The notes: generated from the letters alone by a model not told the origin. Shown: positions 25,274 to 32,179, counted from the first letter of the stretch. The stretch: DNA of 32,179 nucleotides from Fimenecus sp045655645 (GCA_045655645.1 JAZOPS010000027.1:1-32179); one strand, 5' to 3'. Numbers and translations: made by a program.

Positions 25274-25834
25274 ATGTTAGAAAAAATACCGGGAACGGTA
25301 CTTTCATTTAACAGTTCAGCGGCAGAAAATAGTTATTCATTAATTTCTCCGCTTCTGACGGTAACAAAAGGGCTCACCTTGGCTCAGGTAACTGCGCTGA
25401 CGGGGCTTGAACCGTCAACAATTCAAAATTGGGTAAAACGTGGCTGGGTAAAAAATCCCGAAGGAAAACGCTATGGTGAAGAACAGGTCATGCGCATTAT
25501 ACTTATAAATATGATGCGTGGCTCAATGCAACTTGAACAAATAGCATTTCTGATGAGCTATATCAATGGGTCGGTGGATGACCGAGCAGACGATATTTTA
25601 CCCGATAAGGACTTATTCAATATTTTGTGCAATATAATATATATCTGTGAAGAGAGTTCGGCTCTCGATACAGATTATCTCGATAAAGTTATTGAAGCAC
25701 AAATTGAAAAGATTAAAATCTCTGATGCGGTGTCTGTTAAAAAACTGAAAACTGCATTGAGAGCAATGGTGTTGGCGTTTCTTTCAACACAAATAAGAGA
25801 AATGGCACAAAAAGCGTTTATGCAACTTATGTAA
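25274..25834 (+). CDS. DUF1836 (MerR-like) regulator
   Basis: The 186-residue protein has an N-terminal helix-turn-helix of MerR type (about 33-72, LTLAQVTALTGLEPSTIQNWVKRGWV, then GKRYGEEQVMRI), followed by a helical domain that matches the DUF1836 pattern (LINMMRGSMQLEQIAFLMSYI). DUF1836 proteins are likely DNA-binding regulators of unknown targets in Firmicutes. The start follows GGAGGG. The palindrome over its own promoter suggests autoregulation. NfeD and SPFH genes follow closely on the same strand. Confidence 0.8.
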   Translation: MLEKIPGTVLSFNSSAAENSYSLISPLLTVTKGLTLAQVTALTGLEPSTIQNWVKRGWVKNPEGKRYGEEQVMRIILINMMRGSMQLEQIAFLMSYINGSVDDRADDILPDKDLFNILCNIIYICEESSALDTDYLDKVIEAQIEKIKISDAVSVKKLKTALRAMVLAFLSTQIREMAQKAFMQLM

Positions 25835-25850
25835 TTTGAAGGAGGATTTT

Positions 25851-26294
25851 ATGGAATATTTATTATCTAATCCGTGGATTATATGGATTGCTATTGGCGT
25901 GTTTTTCTTAGTCGTTGAGCTTAGCACGGCTGCATTAGTATCTATATGGTTCGTACCTGCGGCAATAATTACCTGCTTATTGTCATTTGTAATTAAAAGC
26001 GCAATTTGGCAAATTGCTATATTCGTTTTCTTGAGTGCAATATTTATGGTAATATCTCGCAAAATCTATAAAAAATATATTGAGAAACCCATTGACGATG
26101 TTGACCAGAATGAGAAACTTCTGGGCAAAATAGTAACCATAACTGACACAACCGACGGAATAAACGGAAGAGTCAGAATGGGTGATGTTTATTGGAAAGC
26201 AATCACCGAAAATGGTGAAATTCTTTCAGAAAATGAAAAAGCAGTTATCAAGAGTGTGCAAGGCACAACTCTTGTTGTAGCTAAATTAAATTAA
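25851..26294 (+). CDS. nfeD: NfeD family membrane protein
   Basis: The 147-residue protein has two or three membrane helices (about 9-31, 33-48 and 51-69) and a C-terminal OB-fold-like domain (about 88-147, GKIVTITDTTDGINGRVRMGD and the closing TTLVVAK strand). This is the short NfeD form, without the serine protease domain. NfeD proteins partner with SPFH proteins in membrane microdomains, and the SPFH gene follows 16 bases later. The start ATG at 25851 follows GAAGGAGG; an upstream TTG start is rejected for lacking a site. Confidence 0.88.
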   Translation: MEYLLSNPWIIWIAIGVFFLVVELSTAALVSIWFVPAAIITCLLSFVIKSAIWQIAIFVFLSAIFMVISRKIYKKYIEKPIDDVDQNEKLLGKIVTITDTTDGINGRVRMGDVYWKAITENGEILSENEKAVIKSVQGTTLVVAKLN

Positions 26295-26310
26295 CAAAAG
26301 GAGAAAAACT

Positions 26311-27204
26311 ATGGAATTATTAATTATCCCAACAATTATCGCAGTTATCATTATCGCAATTATCATTTCAAATGTACGCATTGTTCCACAGGCGAACGCA
26401 TTCGTTATTGAAAGACTTGGCGCATACCATACAACATGGGACACAGGTCTTCACGTGAAAATTCCTGTAATCGACAGAGTGGCAAAAAGAGTAAGCCTTA
26501 AAGAAGCAGTTGTGGATTTCCCACCACAGCCTGTTATCACAAAGGATAATGTTACAATGTCAATCGACACAGTTGTTTTCTATCGAATCATTGACCCAAA
26601 ACTCTATACTTATGGCGTTGAAAGACCAATGATGGCTATTGAAAACCTTACAGCGACAACTCTTCGTAACATTATCGGTGACCTTGAACTTGACGCAACT
26701 CTCACATCAAGAGATACAATCAACTCAAAGATTACTGAGGTTCTTGACGATGCAACAGATGCTTGGGGTATCAAAATCAACCGTGTTGAACTCAAGAACA
26801 TTATGCCACCACGCGAAATTCAGGATTCAATGGAAAAGCAGATGAAAGCTGAACGCGAACGCCGTGAAAAGATTCTTCAGGCAGAGGGTGAAAAGAAAGC
26901 AGCTATTCTTGTAGCTGAAGGTGAAAAAGAATCTGCAATTCTCCGTGCTGACGCGATTAAAGAGTCAAAAATCCGTGAAGCAGAAGGTGAAGCAGCGGCA
27001 ATTCTTAAAATTCAAGAAGCAACTGCAGCTGGTATCGATATGATTAACAAGGTTAATCCAAGTAAAGAATTCATTAGCATCAAGGCTCTTGAATCATTTG
27101 AAAAAGCAGCAGACGGTAAAGCAACAAAGATTATTATCCCATCAGAAATTCAGGGACTTGCAGGTCTTGCAACATCTCTTACAGAACTTGCAAAGAAAGA
27201 TTAA
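26311..27204 (+). CDS. SPFH/stomatin family protein (QmcA-like)
   Basis: The 297-residue protein has an N-terminal membrane helix (about 3-22), an SPFH/PHB domain (about 27-185: ANAFVIERLGAYHTTWDTGLHVKIPVIDRV, VITKDNVTMSIDTVVFYRI, NIMPPREIQDSM) and a coiled-coil of Ala/Glu/Lys heptads (about 185-240). Proteins of this type oligomerise into membrane scaffolds. Pairing with NfeD is the known STOPP arrangement. The start follows AAAAGGAG. The gene ends at the hairpin array. Confidence 0.93.
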   Translation: MELLIIPTIIAVIIIAIIISNVRIVPQANAFVIERLGAYHTTWDTGLHVKIPVIDRVAKRVSLKEAVVDFPPQPVITKDNVTMSIDTVVFYRIIDPKLYTYGVERPMMAIENLTATTLRNIIGDLELDATLTSRDTINSKITEVLDDATDAWGIKINRVELKNIMPPREIQDSMEKQMKAERERREKILQAEGEKKAAILVAEGEKESAILRADAIKESKIREAEGEAAAILKIQEATAAGIDMINKVNPSKEFISIKALESFEKAADGKATKIIIPSEIQGLAGLATSLTELAKKD

Positions 27205-27206
27205 TT

Positions 27207-27399
27207 GCGTGATTATATCACGCATCGATATAAATCCTTTCAGGATTTTCGATATGCGACAAGTCGCTCGATATGTGCTATCGCACTCGATATGTCCCCT
27301 TCGTGAACGAGGATTTATATCATATCAAGTTTGAGCGTAGCGAAAACATATCGATTTTACGAAGTAAAAATATCGAGTTGAGTTTGCTCAACATATCGA
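27207..27399. repeat. Array of eight different small hairpins separated by CGATAT boxes
   Basis: Successive palindromes: GCGTGAT/ATCACGC, AAATCCT/AGGATTT, GCGAC/GTCGC, GTGC/GCAC, TCGT/ACGA, GTTT/AAAC (imperfect), TTTTAC/GTAAAA and GTTGAG/CTCAAC, with loops of 2-12 bases. Between them are CGATAT(G) boxes in plus orientation at 27226, 27250, 27269 and 27288, then inverted CATATC(GA)-type boxes at 27321, 27347, 27370 and 27392. A 12-bp inverted repeat (27227-27238 with 27310-27321) ties the left half together. The stems differ in sequence while the boxes are shared, so this is neither CRISPR nor simple tandem repeats. It fills the space between the SPFH gene and the shared terminator. Confidence 0.85.
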
Positions 27400-27411
27400 C
27401 AACAAAAAAAT

Positions 27412-27447
27412 AAAGCGGAAGATTTATTTCTTCCGCTTTTGCTTTTT
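27412..27447. terminator. Bidirectional terminator between SPFH and VanY-like genes
   Basis: An 11-bp perfect stem AAAGCGGAAGA/TCTTCCGCTTT (27412-27422, 27429-27439) with a 6-base loop has a T-rich run on the plus side and an A-run (T on the minus strand) on the other side, so it can stop both convergent transcripts. Confidence 0.88.
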
Positions 27448-27451
27448 TTAT

Positions 27452-28285
27452 TTATACAGCTTCTAAATATTCTTCTAAGCATTGGTTGTTGTTTTTCATT
27501 TCTGTTGCGGCGGTGACACCTACATAGCGCCAATGCCAAGGTTGGAAAATCATTCCCGTTGTTTCAACTTTGTCTTCGGGGTAACGAAGAATAAAGCCAT
27601 AGTTGTGAGCATTTGCTACCAGCCATTTATATTCGTTTGTTGATGCAAAACCTGCACTTGCGCTAATAATATCAACTGAAAGTCCTGCACCGTTTTCGCT
27701 GCTTCCTGCAGGTTCAATTCTCTTTTCTGCATTGGCAACTGCCTCGTCATAGGTCATACCTTGCAAAGTGAATGCGTTAACCTTGTTGTCATAGTTTGTT
27801 TTCTGACGGTTATAACTGCAATATCCAGCATAAGGTGTGAGAACAATGTTTTGCTTTAATGCATCTGCATACATTTTTTTATAGGCTTCTGCAACACGAG
27901 AGTCTGCTGTGATTGAACTGTTTTCAGTTACGGGTGCAAGAGTGGGTGAATATGTTTTGCCCAAAGGGTATTTTTTGCTTATAAGTGTCAGCGCCCAATT
28001 TTCGCCTGCAAGCTCTTCTTCGGGGTTGTATTTATCCCACTTAACAGGAGCTTTGGTTGTTGTTTCTTCTGGCAATGTTGTACTTTCTTCGGGGATTTCT
28101 TCAGGCTCAATCGGTTCAACAGGGGTTTCTTCAACATATTCAGTTGTTGTTTCGGGCAAAATTATAGGGACTTCGTTATATCCCTTTCCGCGACAAAGAG
28201 CCATATATAAAATTGAAAGTGTACCCAAAATCACTACAAGTGAAATTAAAAGGTAAAATTTAATTTTTAAACGTCTTTTTTTCAT
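27452..28285 (-). CDS. VanY-like D-Ala-D-Ala carboxypeptidase homologue, active-site residues lost
   Basis: The protein (277 residues) has a membrane anchor (about 8-30), a Glu/Pro/Thr linker (40-80) and a VanY/peptidase M15 domain (about 90-277). The fold signatures are clear: GYCSYNRQ, GLSVDI and PWHWRYVG. In active members the first zinc site reads S-x-H-x-x-G-x-A-x-D, the catalytic base is Glu in E-PWH, and GYRS carries an arginine. Here these are Asn198, Gln248 and Cys155 respectively, while Asp205 and His251 are kept. It is therefore probably not a working carboxypeptidase. The start at 28285 follows AAAGGA; a longer frame to 28342 would begin upstream of its promoter. Confidence 0.85.
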   Translation of the reverse strand: MKKRRLKIKFYLLISLVVILGTLSILYMALCRGKGYNEVPIILPETTTEYVEETPVEPIEPEEIPEESTTLPEETTTKAPVKWDKYNPEEELAGENWALTLISKKYPLGKTYSPTLAPVTENSSITADSRVAEAYKKMYADALKQNIVLTPYAGYCSYNRQKTNYDNKVNAFTLQGMTYDEAVANAEKRIEPAGSSENGAGLSVDIISASAGFASTNEYKWLVANAHNYGFILRYPEDKVETTGMIFQPWHWRYVGVTAATEMKNNNQCLEEYLEAV

Positions 28286-28313
28286 AAAAAAGTCCTTTCT
28301 TTTAACTGTATAT

Positions 28314-28342
28314 AGTTTAGTATGTTTTTTGAGATATGTCAA
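28314..28342 (-). promoter_or_regulatory. Promoter of the VanY-like gene
   Basis: Minus-strand TTGACA (28337-28342) and TAAACT (28314-28319) are 17 bases apart, about 29 bases before the start at 28285. Confidence 0.75.
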
Positions 28343-28376
28343 CCAACCATTTTTTGAAATTTTTTCAAAATATATA

Positions 28377-28405
28377 GTGACTTAAAAAGAAAACTGTGAT
28401 AAAAT
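28377..28405 (+). promoter_or_regulatory. Candidate promoter of the M28 peptidase gene
   Basis: TAAAAT (28400-28405) with an extended -10 (TGA) has only a weak -35, GTGACT (28377-28382), at 17 bases. The exact GTGATAAAAT block also appears at two other promoters in the window, which supports it. Confidence 0.55.
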
Positions 28406-28442
28406 ATTTGGTGTATATTCCAATATAGTGGAGGTATTTCAT

Positions 28443-29711
28443 TTGAAAGCGTATGAAAGCAATGCGCACTATCCATCAAAAGTGCGTGAATGTTCAAATT
28501 TTGCTGTTCGTGAAATCAAAAGAGTGTGCGAACAGATAGGTCCTCGTCCAGCAGGTTACGAGGGCGAGAAGAAGGCTCAGGATTATGTTGAAAAACTCAT
28601 GACTCCAATCGCTGATGAAGTTACAAGAGAAAAATTCACATTAAGTCCAAAAGCATTTATGAGTTGGGTTACAATTGACGGCGCTTTGGCATTGGTTGCA
28701 GCAGTTTTAGGTATCCTTGCATTTACAGGTCTTGTGCCCGCAGTTGCAGGAGTTTTACACATTGTTTCAGTTGTTCTTTGTGTAATTGCTTTAGTTTTTG
28801 CAATTGGTGAATTTTTGCTTTATAAAAAAGTGCTTGACCCATTCTTCAAAAAAGAAGAATCAAGCAATGTAATCTGCAAAATCAAAGCAACTGGCGAAGT
28901 AAAAAGAAGAATTATTATCGGTGGTCACATGGACTCTGCTTATGAGTGGAGATATACATATATGGGTGGTCCAAAAATGGTTACAACTGTTGTTGCAGGC
29001 GCTCTTTTGGGACTTCTCGTTACTCTAATTGTTGGCATTATTGGTCTTTTTGCAGACCCTCAAAGTGCTAATATTGCTTTAATTGTTATTCAGGCAATCG
29101 TTGTTCCATTTATGATTGCAGTTCTTTTCTTCGTTAACTGGAAATTAGTTGTTGATGGTGCAAACGACGACCTTACAGGTGTGTTTACATCGATGGCAGT
29201 TCTTTTATACCTTAAAAACAACAATATCAGCTTTGAAAATACTGAAGTTATTGCAGTTTCAATGGGTGCTGAAGAAGAAGGACTTCGTGGCTCAAAGGCT
29301 TATGCAGAATTGCATGGTGATGAATTCAAGAACGATGGTGTTGAAACAGTTTTCATTGCCCTTGACACACTTCGTGACTATGAATTTATGGGTATTGTTA
29401 CAAAGGATATGACAGCAACAGTTAAACTTGATGCATCAGCTTGTGCTCTTATGAAAAAGGCGGCAGATATCGCAGAAGTGCCTGTTAATTTCACAACTAC
29501 ACCACTCGGCTCTACTGATGCTGCAGCAATGCAACAGGGCGGCATTAAATCGGTAGCATTTACAAGCATGGACCCTGCTCCTGCGAGATATTATCACACT
29601 CGTCTTGATACGGTGAAAATGCTTGAAATGAAAACTATTGAAGATGTGCTTAAAATTGTTCTTGAAACCGTGTTCTTATTTGATGAACAGGGACTTAAAG
29701 ATACCTATTAA
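28443..29711 (+). CDS. M28 family metallopeptidase with membrane helices inside the domain
   Basis: The 422-residue protein keeps all M28 metal and catalytic residues: His162 and Asp164 (GGHMDSA), Asp242 (GANDDLTGV), Glu277/Glu278 (GAEEEGLRGS), Asp308 (ALDTLRDYE) and His385 (YYHTRLDT). M28 enzymes are two-zinc aminopeptidases or carboxypeptidases. Four hydrophobic helices (about 80-98, 104-125, 178-201 and 209-231) interrupt the domain, two of them between the first and second metal ligands. It has no signal peptide. The start is TTG at 28443, 8 bases after GGAGG (28430-28434); the upstream GTG overlaps that site. A lipoprotein gene follows after 25 bases. Confidence 0.88.
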   Translation: MKAYESNAHYPSKVRECSNFAVREIKRVCEQIGPRPAGYEGEKKAQDYVEKLMTPIADEVTREKFTLSPKAFMSWVTIDGALALVAAVLGILAFTGLVPAVAGVLHIVSVVLCVIALVFAIGEFLLYKKVLDPFFKKEESSNVICKIKATGEVKRRIIIGGHMDSAYEWRYTYMGGPKMVTTVVAGALLGLLVTLIVGIIGLFADPQSANIALIVIQAIVVPFMIAVLFFVNWKLVVDGANDDLTGVFTSMAVLLYLKNNNISFENTEVIAVSMGAEEEGLRGSKAYAELHGDEFKNDGVETVFIALDTLRDYEFMGIVTKDMTATVKLDASACALMKKAADIAEVPVNFTTTPLGSTDAAAMQQGGIKSVAFTSMDPAPARYYHTRLDTVKMLEMKTIEDVLKIVLETVFLFDEQGLKDTY

Positions 29712-29736
29712 TTTCACCGAAAGGGGAAAATATATA

Positions 29737-30885
29737 ATGAAAAAGAATTTTATGAGAGTGCTCAGTCTTGTAATGGTGCTTGCTATTATGGTTGCATCTT
29801 TTGCAGGATGTGGCACAGGAAAAGAAGTTAAAAGACCAGAGGCTGTGTCAGTTAAAACAGACCTTAAAGATGTTTATTTCACATTTACTTATGGTGAACT
29901 TAAAGACATTCTTCCTGGTGACAAATTAGCAATTTTATATGAAAACATTAACAAGAAACTCGATAGCAGAGAAGTTAAACTTTCATATTATGAACTCGTT
30001 TCAAAATTTGGCGGTCAAGAATATTTCCCTGCACTTTTAGACCTTATTTCTGACGAAGAAATGGCTGCATTTGTGGCTAACCAGCAAGATGTTCTTGATT
30101 ATTTCAACAACAGTATCAACGACATTAAGCAGAATAAAACTGCTTTGGTTGAATACAGAGAAGATTTCTGGATTAATCACGGTAACGGTGTTGTCTTCAA
30201 AGATTTAGAAGGCAATGAATTAGACGGTCAGGATAAATTCAAAGCAGCATTCCGTCTTTATGCAGATACCGCTCTTAAAAATATCGGTGATTATCTTATG
30301 CATTCAGAAGGACCAGTTAAAAAGGGCGAAGACCTTACAAATGTTATTTATCCTTTAGGTGTAAACACAGCAAGTACACTTACTCTTTCAGACCTTTACA
30401 CAGATACAGATAAAAAGACAGGCATTGTTACACAACCTGTTTATACATCAGTTGTTCCAACATTCGTTTATGACCTTGACGAAAAAGGTAATAATGCAAA
30501 ATACACAGAAGGCGAAATGGAAGGCGAATATATTTTTGTTCCATCAGAAATTTTTAGAACAATTAATATTGCCGTTAAACCAGAATTAGCAAGCGTTGAA
30601 AAAGCATTCACAGTTCGTGAAAAAGAAGGAATTCTCAAAGAGTTTGAAAAAGCATCAAATTATTTGACACTCAACTCATTTGACATTGCGTTTGCACCTT
30701 GCAAGATTTCAGCAGGCTTTAACGCAGTTAACGACCAGATGACTTATGCAACATTTGAGAAGAATATGATTATCACTGCAAATGTTACTTTCACAGGTGC
30801 ACTTGCAGAGTATGGCACAGTAATCGTTGAATTCCCTTGCACATCATCACTTACATATAATTTTGGTTGGGAAACAGCAGAATAA
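29737..30885 (+). CDS. Lipoprotein of unknown function
   Basis: The 382-residue protein has a signal peptide with lipobox (SFAG before Cys25) and a long mostly alpha/beta exported region. I see no known domain; features include LSYYELVSKFGGQEYF, a DTDKKTG turn and a C-terminal beta-rich part (ITANVTFTGALAEYGTVIVEF). The start at 29737 follows AAAGGGG; a longer frame reaching into the M28 gene is rejected. It has no own promoter in the 25-base gap and is probably co-transcribed with the M28 peptidase, so it may be a partner on the outer face of the membrane. No clear terminator follows. Confidence 0.7.
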   Translation: MKKNFMRVLSLVMVLAIMVASFAGCGTGKEVKRPEAVSVKTDLKDVYFTFTYGELKDILPGDKLAILYENINKKLDSREVKLSYYELVSKFGGQEYFPALLDLISDEEMAAFVANQQDVLDYFNNSINDIKQNKTALVEYREDFWINHGNGVVFKDLEGNELDGQDKFKAAFRLYADTALKNIGDYLMHSEGPVKKGEDLTNVIYPLGVNTASTLTLSDLYTDTDKKTGIVTQPVYTSVVPTFVYDLDEKGNNAKYTEGEMEGEYIFVPSEIFRTINIAVKPELASVEKAFTVREKEGILKEFEKASNYLTLNSFDIAFAPCKISAGFNAVNDQMTYATFEKNMIITANVTFTGALAEYGTVIVEFPCTSSLTYNFGWETAE

Positions 30886-30899
30886 TTTTGAATTTATTG

Positions 30900-30927
30900 T
30901 TGACAAACCATATTTTTGTGTTATAAT
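30900..30927 (+). promoter_or_regulatory. Promoter of the infC-rpmI-rplT operon
   Basis: TTGACA (30900-30905) and TATAAT (30922-30927), both perfect, are 16 bases apart with an extended -10 (TGT). Transcription would start near 30934, giving a leader of about 140 bases. Confidence 0.85.
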
Positions 30928-30933
30928 AACAGA

Positions 30934-31076
30934 GCAAAATAAAGCAGAACAGATTTTTGTTCTCACCTGTCGACTGCGAGTTGACCGGTCAATACTTTAC
31001 TAAAAAAGTTTGATTTGTAATGGTGCGGGCAGAATTTCTGTCCGCATTTTTAATTTCATTAAAGGGGTGTTTATTT
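30934..31076 (+). ncRNA. infC operon leader with transcription attenuator (L20-leader-like)
   Basis: The leader folds into AGAACA/TGTTCT (30946-30963) and ACC-T-GTCGAC/GTTGAC-C-GGT (30965-30989, one mismatch), then a strong terminator TGCGGGCAG/CTGTCCGCA (31024-31046) followed by TTTTT, 26 bases before infC. Firmicute infC operons are known to be repressed by L20 binding to such a leader (Rfam L20_leader); the layout fits, although I could not align it to the family model. Confidence 0.72.
31024..31051 (+). terminator. Attenuator terminator in the infC leader
   Basis: A 9-bp stem with one G-U pair and an AATTT loop is followed by TTTTT, and lies upstream of infC rather than after a gene. Confidence 0.88.
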
Positions 31077-31595
31077 ATCAGTACCAAAGAATTGCAAATC
31101 AATGAAGAAATTCGCGACAAAGAAATCAGAGTTATTACCGACGACGGTGAACAACTTGGAATTATGTCTGCAAAAGATGCTTTGAAAGAAGCTGAAAAGC
31201 GCAGTCTTGACCTTGTAAAAATTGCGCCTAATGCGCAGCCACCTGTTTGTAAGATTATGGACTATGGCAAATACCGTTTTGACAAGGCAAAGAAAGAAAA
31301 AGAAGCAAAGAAAAATCAGAAAGTGATTGAAACTAAAGAAATTCGTCTTTCTGTGAACATTGATACTCATGACTTTGATACAAAGGTAAATCATGCACTT
31401 AAATTCTTGAAATCAGGCAACAAGGTTAAGGTTTCAATCCGTTTCAGAGGTCGTGAAATGGCTCACGCACATTTGGGTAACGGAATTATGGAACGCTTTG
31501 CTGAAGCCGTATCAGAACTTGGCAATGTTGATAAACCTGCAAAACTTGAAGGTCGTCAGATGCTTATGTTCTTGTCACCAAAAGGTGCAAAGTAA
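31077..31595 (+). CDS. infC: Translation initiation factor IF-3, ATC start
   Basis: The protein of 172 residues matches the family's usual length. It shows the N-domain INEEIRDKEIRVI, the linker rich in Lys/Glu, and the C-domain ending PAKLEGRQMLMFLSPK. The start is set at ATC (31077-31079) because AAAGGGGTG is well spaced from it and IF-3 mRNAs are known to use rare start codons for self-control. The only upstream in-frame ATG (31020) lies at the foot of the attenuator hairpin and would add 19 residues not typical of IF-3. Confidence 0.93.
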   Translation: MSTKELQINEEIRDKEIRVITDDGEQLGIMSAKDALKEAEKRSLDLVKIAPNAQPPVCKIMDYGKYRFDKAKKEKEAKKNQKVIETKEIRLSVNIDTHDFDTKVNHALKFLKSGNKVKVSIRFRGREMAHAHLGNGIMERFAEAVSELGNVDKPAKLEGRQMLMFLSPKGAK

Positions 31596-31629
31596 AAAGT
31601 AAATTATATTAAATCAGGAGGATATTATT

Positions 31630-31827
31630 ATGCCAAAGATTAAAACACATAGCGGAGCTAAAAAAAGATTTAAGCTTTCAAAGAATGGCAAGCCAATCAG
31701 AGCACACGCTAACAAGTCTCACATCTTAACAAAGAAGAGCACAAAGAGAAAAAGAGGACTTCGTCAGACAGCTGTTGCTGATAAGACAAATACAGCACAG
31801 ATTAAGCGTCTTATTCCTTATAAATAA
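31630..31827 (+). CDS. rpmI: Ribosomal protein bL35
   Basis: The 65-residue protein has the bL35 pattern: MPKIKTHSGAKKRFKLSKNG, KSHILTKKSTKRKRGLRQ and a closing IKRLIPYK. It follows infC by 34 bases with the site CAGGAGG. Confidence 0.97.
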   Translation: MPKIKTHSGAKKRFKLSKNGKPIRAHANKSHILTKKSTKRKRGLRQTAVADKTNTAQIKRLIPYK

Positions 31828-31948
31828 GAACCTGACCCATAACGAAATCAAAGATTTCTATGGGTACCCCAGAACCTTGTTGCTTCGCAATAAGAACTGC
31901 GCATAAGCGCAAATTAAATCGAAAGTACTATATCGGAGGTAAAGAGAA
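31828..31948 (+). promoter_or_regulatory. Structured rpmI-rplT spacer with three hairpins
   Basis: Three stems follow each other: ACCCATA/TATGGGT enclosing GAAATC-AAA-GATTTC with a 2-base bulge (31835-31865), CTTGTTGC/GCAATAAG with a TTC loop (31876-31894) and TGCGC/GCGCA with an ATAA loop (31898-31911). No T-run follows any, so they are not terminators. The rplT site GGAGG comes next. They may protect the mRNA, be cut by RNases or bind L20. Confidence 0.6.
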
Positions 31949-32179
31949 ATGGCACGTGTTAAAGGTGCGATGATGACTCGCAAAAGAAGAAATAAAGTAT
32001 TAAAACTCGCTAAGGGTTACTATGGCTCAAAGAGCAAACTTTTCAGAACAGCTAAACAGGCTGTTATGAAGAGCGGCAACTATGCATATATCGGCAGAAA
32101 GCAGAAGAAACGTGATTTCAGAAAGCTCTGGATTACAAGAATTTCAGCTGCTTGCAAAATGAATGGTATGAACTACTCA
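31949..32179 (+). CDS. rplT: Ribosomal protein bL20, N-terminal part (cut by window edge)
   Basis: The first 77 residues are present, with the bL20 pattern MARVKGAMMTRKRRNKVLKLAKGYYG, LFRTAKQAV and KKRDFRKLWITRISAAC. The start follows CGGAGG. L20 is an early 50S assembly protein and, in Firmicutes, the likely repressor acting on the infC leader. The stop lies beyond the window. Confidence 0.97.
   Translation, partial: MARVKGAMMTRKRRNKVLKLAKGYYGSKSKLFRTAKQAVMKSGNYAYIGRKQKKRDFRKLWITRISAACKMNGMNYS

Noticed and set aside
27089..27334. Plus-strand frame running from SPFH into the hairpin array
   Set aside because: It overlaps the SPFH gene in another frame and its end is made of the palindromic array; composition does not look like protein.
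27207..27399. CRISPR-like array
   Set aside because: The repeated boxes are only 6-8 bases, change orientation halfway, and the intervening sequences are palindromes of unequal length. No cas genes are near.
27909..28256. 115-residue plus-strand Ser/Val-rich frame
   Set aside because: It is the antisense shadow of the linker of the VanY-like gene, without a ribosome binding site.
31020..31022. ATG start for IF-3
   Set aside because: It lies at the foot of the attenuator stem, lacks a ribosome site and would add 19 unusual residues.

Overview
The window reads as chromosomal DNA of a low-GC Gram-positive anaerobe, most likely a gut Clostridia of the Ruminococcaceae/Oscillospiraceae type (inference). 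The reasons are AT-rich codon use, lipoproteins with Firmicute lipoboxes, near-consensus sigma-A promoters, an infC-rpmI-rplT operon behind a terminator-type leader, a DUF4474 lipoprotein, a DUF1836 regulator, and many cytoplasmic glycoside hydrolases. No phage, insertion sequence or CRISPR was seen.

Layout. 1-6167 (minus strand): a GH2 beta-galactosidase cut by the window edge, tRNA-Arg(CCU), a PrsA/parvulin-like lipoprotein, a six-helix membrane protein, a GH13 neopullulanase-type amylase and a CapA-type phosphatase. 6324-11678 (plus): a tight operon of GH36 alpha-galactosidase, GH4 glycosidase, PfkB sugar kinase and a MATE transporter. 11762-17057 (plus): an FGGY xylulokinase-like kinase, a DUF4474 lipoprotein and glycogen phosphorylase, each with its own promoter. 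17094-17915 (minus): a cysteine-rich protein of unknown role. 18052-25061 (plus): a membrane GGDEF diguanylate cyclase, then a compact set made of an M23/LysM/G5 wall hydrolase, an HPr-kinase-like ATPase, a PqqD/RRE protein and a Wzz-BY-kinase with a (Gly-Tyr)8 tail, then a second MATE transporter. 25274-27204 (plus): DUF1836 regulator, NfeD, SPFH protein. 27207-27399: a non-coding array of eight different small hairpins separated by CGATAT boxes. 27452-28285 (minus): a VanY-like protein that has lost key active-site residues. 28443-30885 (plus): a membrane-embedded M28 peptidase and a lipoprotein. 30900-32179 (plus): leader, infC, rpmI, and rplT cut by the window edge.

Together the genes describe plant or host glycan breakdown inside the cell (GH2, GH13, GH36, GH4, sugar kinases, glycogen phosphorylase) next to envelope and surface signalling functions. 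The most unusual items are the HPrK-like/PqqD pair without a visible peptide substrate or radical SAM partner, the VanY-like pseudoenzyme, the CGATAT hairpin array, and the RNA structures around the infC operon, including an ATC start codon for infC and a structured rpmI-rplT spacer.

All calls come from reading the sequence; no database search was run. Several start codons were moved from the longest reading frame to positions supported by ribosome binding sites or by promoter position.
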